DNA of 22,074 nt. It comes from a virus. Below the pieces are notes generated by a model that was not told where the DNA came from, did no database searches, and saw nothing but the letters and a program-made list of their open reading frames with translations. The translations under genes and the position numbers were made by a program. Where the stretch lies: the IMG/VR virus record IMGVR_UViG_3300028837_001627, positions 1-22,074 of that record. The stretch is one strand, 5' to 3'. Of the stretch, positions 1-5,288 are shown in pieces; the stretch's first letter is position 1, and the number at the start of each line of letters is the position of its first letter.

Positions 1-64
1 ACGGCGACCACCGAGATCTACACAGAGTAGATCTTCGGCAGCGTCAGATGTGTATAAGAGACAG
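1..64 (+). other. Illumina Nextera i5 adapter and Tn5 mosaic end (sequencing artefact)
   Basis: Bases 1-23 match the P5 end of the Illumina adapter, bases 24-31 (AGAGTAGA) are the Nextera 504 i5 index, and bases 32-64 match the read-1 transposase adapter ending in the 19-base Tn5 mosaic end AGATGTGTATAAGAGACAG. The only difference I see is T for G at position 34. This is library sequence retained at a contig end and should be trimmed. Real sequence begins at about position 65. Confidence 0.97.
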
Positions 65-567
65 TAGGTAGGGAAATTATAAGATTAAGGCCTAAAATAC
101 CATTTGATAAACAATTTGGCAAGTATGGTTTTACTTCATTTAGAAGGCGTTGGTGTACAAGTAGAAAAACAGATACTATAAAAGTATTTTGTAATAAACA
201 TAAACCGCATACCCAATGGATAGGTTTTAGCTACGATGAAGCCAAACGGATCAAAAAGACAATGGGGTATTGTTATCCGCTGGTAGATTGGAAGATGACC
301 GAAGAAGATGCCCTAAAATATTGTCTAGATAAGGGCTTTAATTGGGGTGGATTATACGAGAAATATAAAAGGGTCAGTTGTTGGAATTGTCCGTTACAAT
401 CGTTGAAGGATCTAAAAGTATTATGGCTATATTTTCCGGATCATTGGAATAAATTATTAGAAATGCAGAAACAAAGCAAATGGCAATTTAGAAAAGATTA
501 CACATTAGAAGAATTAGATGAAAGATTTAGAAGAGAAGAAAGCTATTATCAATTAGATTTACAATAA
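65..567 (+). CDS. PAPS-reductase-like protein, C-terminal part (5' truncated)
   Basis: The reading frame is open from the adapter junction to the TAA at 565-567. An ATG occurs at 262, but the codons before it read as homologous protein, for example RRRWCTSRK near bases 149-175 and IGFSYDEAKR, so the real start lies off the contig. The later part carries the pattern YPLVDWKMTEEDALKYC, then RVSCWNCPLQ and a trailing yP-x-x-W segment. This is the arrangement of the C-terminus of phage and bacterial PAPS-reductase/ATP-pyrophosphatase family proteins (COG0175), with paired cysteines that may bind metal. The N-terminal nucleotide-binding loop is missing, so activity cannot be judged. In phages such proteins are sometimes proposed to act in sulfur or nucleic-acid modification; that is inference here. 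It is followed by a nuclease gene 14 bases downstream. Confidence 0.75.
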
Positions 568-581
568 GAAGGTATATAAAA

Positions 582-1016
582 ATGGAAGTAGCCAAAGGCG
601 GTTACCGGAAAGATCTAAAGCAATTTTTCAGGTCAAAGATGGAAGCAAACATGTGCCGATATTATAGATATACCAGGGAACTATATATCTATGAATGGAA
701 AGAATTCGAGTTTAAAGGAATAAAAAGAGGAAGCAGATATTACAAACCGGACTTTTACCTGCCGGCTTCCAATAGATGGATTGAGGTCAAGGGCTGGTTT
801 AGGAAAACAGACAAGACCAAACTTAAACGATTCAAGAAATATTATCCGGAGGAATTTAAGAGATTGAGATTTGTAATTCCCGATAAGTACGCTAGGGATA
901 AGGCCAACGGAGAAATGATTAAATTTTTATGTGATGATCTGGGAGTAGATTTTGAGGAAATAGAAAGCTATAAAGAAATGGAGAAATGGAGCGGATTAAT
1001 TTCCGGGTGGGAATAA
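582..1016 (+). CDS. PD-(D/E)XK endonuclease, Holliday-junction-resolvase or VSR-like
   Basis: This 144-residue protein has an N-terminal RSKMEANMCRYY helix with Glu21, followed by KPDFYLP (Asp57) and WIEVKGW (Glu68, Lys70). The order E, PD, ExK is the catalytic core of the PD-(D/E)XK nuclease fold, as in phage endonuclease-I-like and VSR-like enzymes that cut branched or mismatched DNA with divalent metal. The C-terminal half has a basic stretch (KTKLKRFKKYY) suited to DNA binding. The ATG is preceded by AAGAAGGT at a suitable distance. It sits between a PAPS-reductase-like gene and a Com-like gene, in what looks like an early or middle accessory block. A role in resolving replication intermediates before packaging is plausible but inferred. 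Confidence 0.75.
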   Translation: MEVAKGGYRKDLKQFFRSKMEANMCRYYRYTRELYIYEWKEFEFKGIKRGSRYYKPDFYLPASNRWIEVKGWFRKTDKTKLKRFKKYYPEEFKRLRFVIPDKYARDKANGEMIKFLCDDLGVDFEEIESYKEMEKWSGLISGWE

Positions 1017-1044
1017 ATTGGCTAATTGGGATAGGTGAATTAAA

Positions 1045-1233
1045 ATAAAAAAAGAAGAGATAAGATGCAAAAATTGTGGTCGAAGGATGTTTGACGGATC
1101 ACCAGGATTTGAAATAATGAGTGATAAGCCAAAAGAGCAATATATTATATGCCCGAAATGTGGAGCTATGAATTTGGTTAGTGTTAAAATGTTTGAAAAA
1201 GTAACGGTAAAATTAGTGAGGTTAAAGGAGTGA
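1045..1233 (+). CDS. Com-like zinc-ribbon protein with apparent AUA start
   Basis: The frame encodes 62 residues beginning (M)KKEEIRCKNCGRRMF and ending at TGA 1231-1233. Cys8-x2-Cys11 and Cys36-x2-Cys39 (CPKCGAMN) form the two knuckles of a zinc ribbon like the Mu Com family, which binds RNA and activates translation of the mom DNA-modification gene. The in-frame stop at 1036 leaves no ATG, GTG or TTG before the first CxxC; the first ATG (1087) would delete it. An AGGTGA motif at 1033-1038 sits six bases before ATA 1045, and that start gives the N-terminus typical of Com proteins. The spacer between the knuckles is longer than in Mu Com. No mom-like gene is visible, so the target is unknown. 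A sequencing error at the start codon is the main alternative. Confidence 0.65.
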   Translation: MKKEEIRCKNCGRRMFDGSPGFEIMSDKPKEQYIICPKCGAMNLVSVKMFEKVTVKLVRLKE

Positions 1234-1409
1234 ATATAAAAAGATTCATTTATTTATCGAAATTTTATCTTAAATTTTTCTTTATGTTTCTGTTGCCAGT
1301 CTTGCCAGTATTAATTCTTTTGGAACTAATATGTTTGGGAACCAGGTTAATACCCGATAGGTTCGCAGATGCGGTATTTGATGCAATGAAAATAGATTAC
1401 AAAGGCTAA
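1230..1409 (+). CDS. Small single-span membrane protein
   Basis: The frame runs from GTG 1230 (or ATA 1236) to TAA 1407-1409, giving 59 or 57 residues. It starts KRFIYLSKFYLKFFF and continues into a long hydrophobic segment, FFFMFLLPVLPVLILLELI, with a polar C-terminal tail (PDRFADAVFDAMKIDYKG). This fits a one-span inner-membrane protein with a basic N-terminus. It overlaps the end of the Com-like gene, so the two are probably translated together. AAAGGAG at 1224-1230 is placed for ATA 1236; a weaker GAGG at 1218-1221 would serve GTG 1230. I do not recognise the family, and the function is unknown. Confidence 0.45.
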   Translation: MNIKRFIYLSKFYLKFFFMFLLPVLPVLILLELICLGTRLIPDRFADAVFDAMKIDYKG

Positions 1410-1513
1410 TTGGACTTTCTTTCGCTTAACATAAAAGTGGATCTGTGTAGTCCTGGGAATATTGAGAAATAAAGGCTTTAAGAAATATGAGAAAAAAAAG
1501 ATGGTAGTGTTTA

Positions 1514-1660
1514 ATCTTTTACTTAATCTATATTACGTTTATGTTAGTTAAATTAAGCAAAACAGAAGATAGGGCAAAAAAAAACTTGTTTTCCGGTATG
1601 GTTTGGGGAGGGTTGTATTTAACACAAGACTTATTGTGTATAATTCTAAAAGCTATATAA
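1514..1660 (+). CDS. Possible small two-span membrane protein, start uncertain or broken by TAG
   Basis: The frame ends at TAA 1658-1660. It reads LIFYLIYITFMLVKLSKTED, then a basic segment and GMVWGGLYLTQDLLCIILKA: two hydrophobic helices around a charged loop, like many tiny phage membrane proteins. The only standard start in the frame is ATG 1541, which lies inside the first helix and has no ribosome binding site. Just upstream, in the same frame, MRKKRW (ATG 1487) is followed by TAG 1505-1507, so the intact protein would have a basic N-terminus followed by a helix if that TAG were a sense codon. It may be a decayed gene, a sequencing error or a gene with a rare start (ATC 1514). TAG is used as a normal stop elsewhere in the window. 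Confidence 0.25.
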   Translation: MFYLIYITFMLVKLSKTEDRAKKNLFSGMVWGGLYLTQDLLCIILKAI

Positions 1661-1691
1661 AATAAGGGTTATAGAATATTTGAATTTATTT

Positions 1692-1731
1692 TGGTATAAT
1701 ACTTGCTTTTTTGTTTATCCTATGTTATGAT
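1692..1731 (+). promoter_or_regulatory. Candidate promoter for the zinc-finger gene
   Basis: An extended -10 element, TGGTATAAT, lies at 1692-1700 with a perfect TATAAT. Overlapping it, TTGCTT (1703-1708) and TATGAT (1726-1731) are separated by exactly 17 bases, forming a second sigma70-type candidate. Either would give a short leader before the strong GGGAGGGT ribosome binding site and ATG 1774. The site follows the longest weakly coding stretch, which supports a new transcript starting here. Confidence 0.5.
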
Positions 1732-1773
1732 TTAGTCAGATAGATTAAATAAAATATAGGGGAGGGTAACGAA

Positions 1774-2052
1774 ATGAAAACTCAAACTTGCGGAGCTTAT
1801 GAAGGACCTTTTAAAGTTCGTGGAGTATACGAAAAACATCTTAGACAATGTAAGAGAAAAGCGAGATATTATTGTCCTGATTGTAATATTTTCTATTGCA
1901 AGATACATCTAAAAAAAGCTCGAACTTTTGATGTAAATCCCATCGACATAAAAACTGGGAAAGAAGTAGATAGATATATTTTACATCATAGCGGAGAAAT
2001 AAAATTGCAAGGGTATACTGTGCGAGGTCTGGCTATAGCAAATTTCGATTAG
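1774..2052 (+). CDS. B-box-like zinc-finger protein, hypothetical
   Basis: This 92-residue protein is rich in Cys and His in its first half: Cys6, His22, Cys26, Cys34, Cys37, Cys42 and His45. The run Cys26-x7-Cys34-x2-Cys37-x4-Cys42-x2-His45 (YYCPDCNIFYCKIHL) resembles a B-box or similar small treble-clef zinc site. The C-terminal half (about 55-92) is polar with no motif I recognise. A very strong ribosome binding site (AGGGGAGGGT) precedes the ATG, and a candidate promoter lies upstream, so it is probably well expressed. It may bind nucleic acid or a protein partner. No family name can be given with confidence. Confidence 0.6.
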   Translation: MKTQTCGAYEGPFKVRGVYEKHLRQCKRKARYYCPDCNIFYCKIHLKKARTFDVNPIDIKTGKEVDRYILHHSGEIKLQGYTVRGLAIANFD

Positions 2053-2083
2053 CAAATCAATATTTTAAAAGGTGGTGTTAAAT

Positions 2084-2662
2084 ATGAATATCGTAGAACC
2101 GATAAGGTCAGAAAATCGGATAAAACAGATCAGGGGGAACCTATATCGGCAAAAAAATCCGAGGGATTATTTGTTATTCGTTTTTGGTATTAACTCCGGC
2201 CTGAGGATCGGGGATATATTATCCCTGAGACTTAGAGATGTCAAAAATAACCGGGGGGAGTTAAAAGATTATTTGGATATCAAAGAACAAAAGACCGGAA
2301 AGACCCGGAAGGTTTTCTTTAATAAGCAGATCAAAGAGGCCTTGAATCATTACTTGAAAAGGACCGATATATTTGACCTGGATCAATACCTATTCACTAA
2401 CGAGAAATCAAAAGAGAATAAGCCAATCACCAGGATCAGAGCCTATCAGCTAATAAACAAATGGTGTAAAGATACAGGCCTTAAATGCAAGGTCGGCGGT
2501 CATACGCTTAGAAAAACCTTTGGCTATCACTTGCGCATGCAGGGAATCAGTATCGAAAGAATCTCTAACCTATTGAATCACCGGAATATTAAAGTAACTT
2601 TCAGGTATATTGGGATCGATGATGATGAGAATAAAGAAGTCATTAATGGATTCGGGATATAG
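2084..2662 (+). CDS. Tyrosine recombinase, catalytic domain only
   Basis: The 192-residue protein carries the complete catalytic set of the lambda-Int/XerCD family: Arg41 in SGLRIGD, Lys70 in QKTGKTRK, His140 and Arg143 in GGHTLRKTF, His166 in LLNHRNIKVT and the nucleophile Tyr175 in RYIGI. It lacks the N-terminal core-binding/SAM-like domain of ordinary integrases (usually 300-400 residues in total). ATG 2084 is chosen because AAAGGTGGTG ends just before it; GTG 2072 overlaps that site. Short recombinases of this kind occur next to terminase genes in several phages and may act in integration, inversion or resolution. No attachment site is evident nearby, so its target is unknown. Confidence 0.85.
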   Translation: MNIVEPIRSENRIKQIRGNLYRQKNPRDYLLFVFGINSGLRIGDILSLRLRDVKNNRGELKDYLDIKEQKTGKTRKVFFNKQIKEALNHYLKRTDIFDLDQYLFTNEKSKENKPITRIRAYQLINKWCKDTGLKCKVGGHTLRKTFGYHLRMQGISIERISNLLNHRNIKVTFRYIGIDDDENKEVINGFGI

Positions 2663-2694
2663 AGGTATTATAATTTAAATGTGGAGGCGGATAG

Positions 2695-2901
2695 ATGAAA
2701 GAATTTTATATAACATTATTAAAAATAGCCTGGCATTTTATACCGAAATTTACTAAGATTGCTGCCCTGATTATTTTTATAGAAATGACAATCGTAATCA
2801 TGGTGGCCAATCCCCAAGATAGGTTTGGTTTAGTTGTCGGATTTATGTTTATGTTACCGGCTATTTTAATTGTATTGTTTATGTCAATAATTGAAAGGTA
2901 G
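2695..2901 (+). CDS. Small two-span membrane protein
   Basis: This 68-residue protein has an amphipathic, basic N-terminus (MKEFYITLLKIAWHFIPKF) and two hydrophobic helices, at about 21-38 (KIAALIIFIEMTIVIMVA) and 45-64 (LVVGFMFMLPAILIVLFMSI), joined by a short polar turn with Asn-Pro-Gln-Asp. The ribosome binding site is GTGGAGG. The size and topology resemble small phage holins or superinfection-exclusion proteins, but no lysis gene is adjacent. I do not assign a function. Confidence 0.6.
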   Translation: MKEFYITLLKIAWHFIPKFTKIAALIIFIEMTIVIMVANPQDRFGLVVGFMFMLPAILIVLFMSIIER

Positions 2902-2945
2902 GAGAATTACTATACATAAGGTATCTTATGGGACGTTGTTAAAAC

Positions 2946-2970
2946 CATTATAAACAAAGGGTTTATAATG
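2946..2970. repeat. AT-rich inverted repeat
   Basis: Two perfect 10-base arms (CATTATAAAC at 2946-2955 and GTTTATAATG at 2961-2970) flank a five-base loop. There is no T-run after it, so it is a poor terminator. It could be an operator or a regulatory RNA hairpin upstream of the 51-residue gene. Confidence 0.5.
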
Positions 2971-2996
2971 CGTTTTATCAATAAAAAGGGGTGATT

Positions 2997-3152
2997 ATGT
3001 TCATGGTGAATAATAAGGATAATGATCGATTGAGCCACGCTTTGGAATGGTGTAAAAAGCATAAGTTAGAATCGGACCGGTTAGATCTATTTAACCAGGA
3101 GCGCAAAAAGAAAAAGAAGAAATTAAAAATAAGCTCGGGGCCCCGAGCTTAA
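2997..3152 (+). CDS. Small basic hypothetical protein, 51 residues
   Basis: The frame starts at ATG 2997 after an AAGGGGTG ribosome binding site and ends at TAA 3150-3152. It has a polar helix-like body (DRLSHALEWCKKHKLESDRL) and a strongly basic tail with a run of six lysines ending SSGPRA. The last residues are encoded by a perfect palindrome that also forms a hairpin. A small DNA- or RNA-binding protein is possible. It lies where a small terminase gene might be expected but is much too short to be a normal one. I do not recognise it. Confidence 0.5.
   Translation: MFMVNNKDNDRLSHALEWCKKHKLESDRLDLFNQERKKKKKKLKISSGPRA
3130..3151 (-). terminator. Perfect 22-base palindrome, terminator-like on the minus strand
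   Basis: Bases 3130-3151 are a perfect GC-rich palindrome centred on GGGGCCCC. Read on the minus strand the hairpin is followed by ATTTTTAATTT, a U-rich tail, so it looks like an intrinsic terminator for leftward transcripts. Read on the plus strand it is followed by AACTCATAAC and lacks a T-run. A protein-binding operator is an alternative. Confidence 0.45.
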
Positions 3153-3424
3153 CTCATAACATGCAAGTCTTTAACCAAAAAAGTCAAATAATAGGTATAA
3201 TGATAAGCGGGGTTTTCTATACCCCCCTTAAAACGCAAATTTGAACGTTTTATTTTCGGTTTTATTAACAAAAATCAACGGAAAATCCTTATTTCTTATG
3301 GTCTATAGACATATTTAAGGTTTTAAGTAGATGAAAAGAGGTATACAATCATACGTTGAAGGTTAGGGAATCACTAACCAGGACTATCAGAGGTATTTTT
3401 AAGGCTATTCTAGAGGGGTGATCC
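3153..3424. promoter_or_regulatory. Non-coding leader before terminase with several inverted repeats and a -10 element
   Basis: These 272 bases show no gene of normal size. A perfect TATAAT lies at 3196-3201 after AGG, with only a weak -35, and is a candidate late promoter. Structures include GGGGT/ACCCC arms (3209-3213 and 3221-3225), the palindrome GTCTATAGAC (3301-3310) and a GGTTAG/CTAACC hairpin (3361-3379). A 21-codon frame from TTG 3356 to TGA 3419 (KVRESLTRTIRGIFKAILEG) ends inside the terminase ribosome binding site and could be a leader peptide. Position just before the large terminase also fits a packaging (pac or cos) site, but that is only inference. Confidence 0.4.
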
Positions 3425-4948
3425 ATTATCGCTAAGAATGTAAAGTTCCGACCGAAGTCAAGTTATCAGGCTAAGACTCCGGGAGCTAGAAAGAAAAAAC
3501 TTGATAACTTAAAATTAAGATGGCCGGAAAAGTTAAAAGTTGGCAGGGATAGAGGCTTTTCTTTCCTGAAATACAAAAAGGATATAATTCAATTTGCAGA
3601 AAAAGAAATCTATCTGCCCGAGAAGAGACAGAAACTAATCGAACTTGAGGATTGGGAGCTAGAGGTTTTTACAGATTGCTTTTATAAGAACAGACCTCGA
3701 TTGATTCTCGTAAGTTTGGCCAAAAAAAACGGTAAGTCTACCTTTTCGGCAATAGTCTTGAGTTGGTTCTTGATCTGCCAGGAGCCCGGCGAGATTTATA
3801 TTTGTTCCAATAGCAAGGACCAATCTAATTTCATTACTTATCGGAAAATTGTTTCCATGATCGAAAAGAACCCGAAGCTTAATAGGAAGTGCCGGATCCA
3901 TGCCGATTATATCGAGAATATTAAAACCGGAACGATTTTAAGATGCCTAAGTTCTTCTTTCCGGTCAAGTGCCGGACTTAATTGCCTATTAATTTGTATT
4001 GATGAATTGGCCTCTTTCGACACAGATTCTTTAAGATTCTTTTTTGACGAGTTGCAGCTATCCCCGACATATAAGTACCCTCTAATTCTAATAACTTCTA
4101 CCGCTGGAAGGTCAGAAGAAGGGATCTTGTGGGACCTGGTTAAGGAATCAGAAAAAGGCAATACCCCAGAAAGTTATTTCTACATTAAACAGGGGGAGGA
4201 AGCCAATCCTTCTTCTTTCGTAACTGATAAATATCTGGATAGCCAGGAACATAAACCGGGGATGAGGCCTAATCTATTCAAGCGGTTGCATAAAAATTTA
4301 TGGGTGAGCGAAGAGGATTCTTTTATAACTGATGAAGATTTTAGAGCTTGCATTGATTATAAATTAATCAAAAGGCCGGATAAAAAAATTCCTATATGGG
4401 TGGGACTTGACGTGGGATATAGAAATGACTATACCGCTATTTGTGGCGTAGGAAAAGTTAACAATAAAATCTTTTCGGTGGATCATAAAGTTTATATCCC
4501 ACTGAAAACAGAAGAATTACAATTTGATGATGTCAAGAGATATCTAATCGAATTATCTAAGATTTATGATATTCAAAGTTTATATTTCGATCCCTATCAG
4601 GCCATTCAATTGAGCCAAGATCTTAAAAAAGAAAAGATAAATATGGTGGAATTACCCCAGACCCAGGGAAATTGTATAGCCTTTTCTCAATGCCTTTTTA
4701 ATCTGATCAAAAGCCAGGGGATAAATTTCTATGAATCGGAGGAATTCAGGTTATCCCTTATCAATTGTAAGGTAGTTTATTCTACCAGGGGTTGGAGGAT
4801 TGTTAAAAAATCGGGAACTAAAAAAATCGATTTAGCTATTAGTTTGGCTATGGCCAGTTATGGCGCAGTAACTGCTCTAGAAGAGTCGGAGTCTATAATT
4901 GAAGGGAAGGGTGCCGGGAAACGACCAAGTGCCGAACAAGATTGGTAA
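3425..4948 (+). CDS. terL: Terminase large subunit, HK97-like, apparent AUU/AUC start
   Basis: This is the ATPase and nuclease of the DNA packaging motor. From ATT 3425 the protein is 507 residues. Walker A is at about 99-106 (AKKNGKST), Walker B at 189-194 (LLICIDE), motif III near 226 (STAG). The RNase H-like nuclease acids are Asp329 (WVGLDVGY), Asp389 (LYFDPYQ) and Asp469 (KKIDLAIS). The KNGKS form of Walker A is typical of HK97-type terminases (Terminase_1), not Mu gp28. TTG 3701 would begin only ten residues before the Walker A glycine and delete the adenine-binding N-terminus. Upstream the frame is open to TGA 3419, with no ATG, GTG or TTG in between. GAGGGGTGAT at 3413-3422 is correctly spaced for ATT 3425 or ATC 3428. 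No small subunit gene is recognisable. Confidence 0.9.
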   Translation: MIAKNVKFRPKSSYQAKTPGARKKKLDNLKLRWPEKLKVGRDRGFSFLKYKKDIIQFAEKEIYLPEKRQKLIELEDWELEVFTDCFYKNRPRLILVSLAKKNGKSTFSAIVLSWFLICQEPGEIYICSNSKDQSNFITYRKIVSMIEKNPKLNRKCRIHADYIENIKTGTILRCLSSSFRSSAGLNCLLICIDELASFDTDSLRFFFDELQLSPTYKYPLILITSTAGRSEEGILWDLVKESEKGNTPESYFYIKQGEEANPSSFVTDKYLDSQEHKPGMRPNLFKRLHKNLWVSEEDSFITDEDFRACIDYKLIKRPDKKIPIWVGLDVGYRNDYTAICGVGKVNNKIFSVDHKVYIPLKTEELQFDDVKRYLIELSKIYDIQSLYFDPYQAIQLSQDLKKEKINMVELPQTQGNCIAFSQCLFNLIKSQGINFYESEEFRLSLINCKVVYSTRGWRIVKKSGTKKIDLAISLAMASYGAVTALEESESIIEGKGAGKRPSAEQDW

Positions 4949-5069
4949 CAAGGATTTATAATTATAATGTAAAGTAAAAATTGACTAATAAATGATTTTA
5001 TGCTATTCTAAAAAAAATAAATATTCTCAAAGTGAGCCCCGGAATATATTTAATAATTTGACTAACTAC

Positions 5070-5126
5070 AGAGAGCCAGATTTGAGAAGCCTAAAAACTT
5101 CTTACTGGCTCTCTTTTTTTATTTTT
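5070..5126 (+). terminator. Intrinsic terminator after terL
   Basis: AGAGAGCCAG (5070-5079) pairs with CTGGCTCTCT (5105-5114), an inner AGAAG/CTTCT stem extends it, and a run of seven T follows, then ATTTTT. It is preceded by GAGCCCC at about 5034. The hairpin closely resembles the one at 20819-20868. An 88-codon frame (4992-5258) that reads through it is therefore unlikely to be translated as such. Confidence 0.85.
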
Positions 5127-5159
5127 AAAAGCAATGAAAAAAAATTAGAGGAAGTTTAT

Positions 5160-5258
5160 ATGTTTAAAATACAATTTGGATGGACTCACATAATTTTTGT
5201 GATTATATGTCTGTTTATAGGATTTGTCGCTTTTGTAAGCTGGGTTCTGAATCTATAA
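5160..5258 (+). CDS. 32-residue single-span membrane peptide
   Basis: ATG 5160 follows a GAGGAAG ribosome binding site and opens a frame of 32 codons: a short polar start (MFKIQFGWTH) and one hydrophobic helix (IIFVIICLFIGFVAFVSWVL). It lies between the terL terminator and the portal gene. Tiny membrane peptides are common in phage genomes, but no function can be assigned. A longer frame from ATG 4992 exists, but it would cross the terminator. Confidence 0.5.
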   Translation: MFKIQFGWTHIIFVIICLFIGFVAFVSWVLNL

Positions 5259-5288
5259 AAAATAAAATAAGGAACATTTTAAGACTAT

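Larger units (their letters stand above)
1410..1773. other. AT-rich intergenic stretch with one doubtful small ORF and a promoter
   Basis: No convincing conserved gene fills these 364 bases. They hold a doubtful membrane-protein frame at 1514-1660 and a candidate promoter at about 1692-1731 for the zinc-finger gene at 1774. The remainder is AT-rich with short A and T runs, and I see no repeat array or RNA gene in it. Confidence 0.5.

Noticed and set aside
262-567. Starting the first gene at ATG 262
   Set aside because: Upstream in-frame codons encode conserved family residues up to the adapter, so the gene is truncated and not short.
1487-1660. Genome-wide TAG recoding suggested by the in-frame TAG at 1505
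   Set aside because: TAG ends the zinc-finger, recombinase, 68-residue membrane and chaperone-extension frames, so it is used as a normal stop here.
4992-5258. An 88-codon plus-strand frame between terL and the portal gene
   Set aside because: Its first part is the hairpin and T-run of a strong terminator. Only the 32-codon part from ATG 5160, with its own ribosome binding site, looks real.
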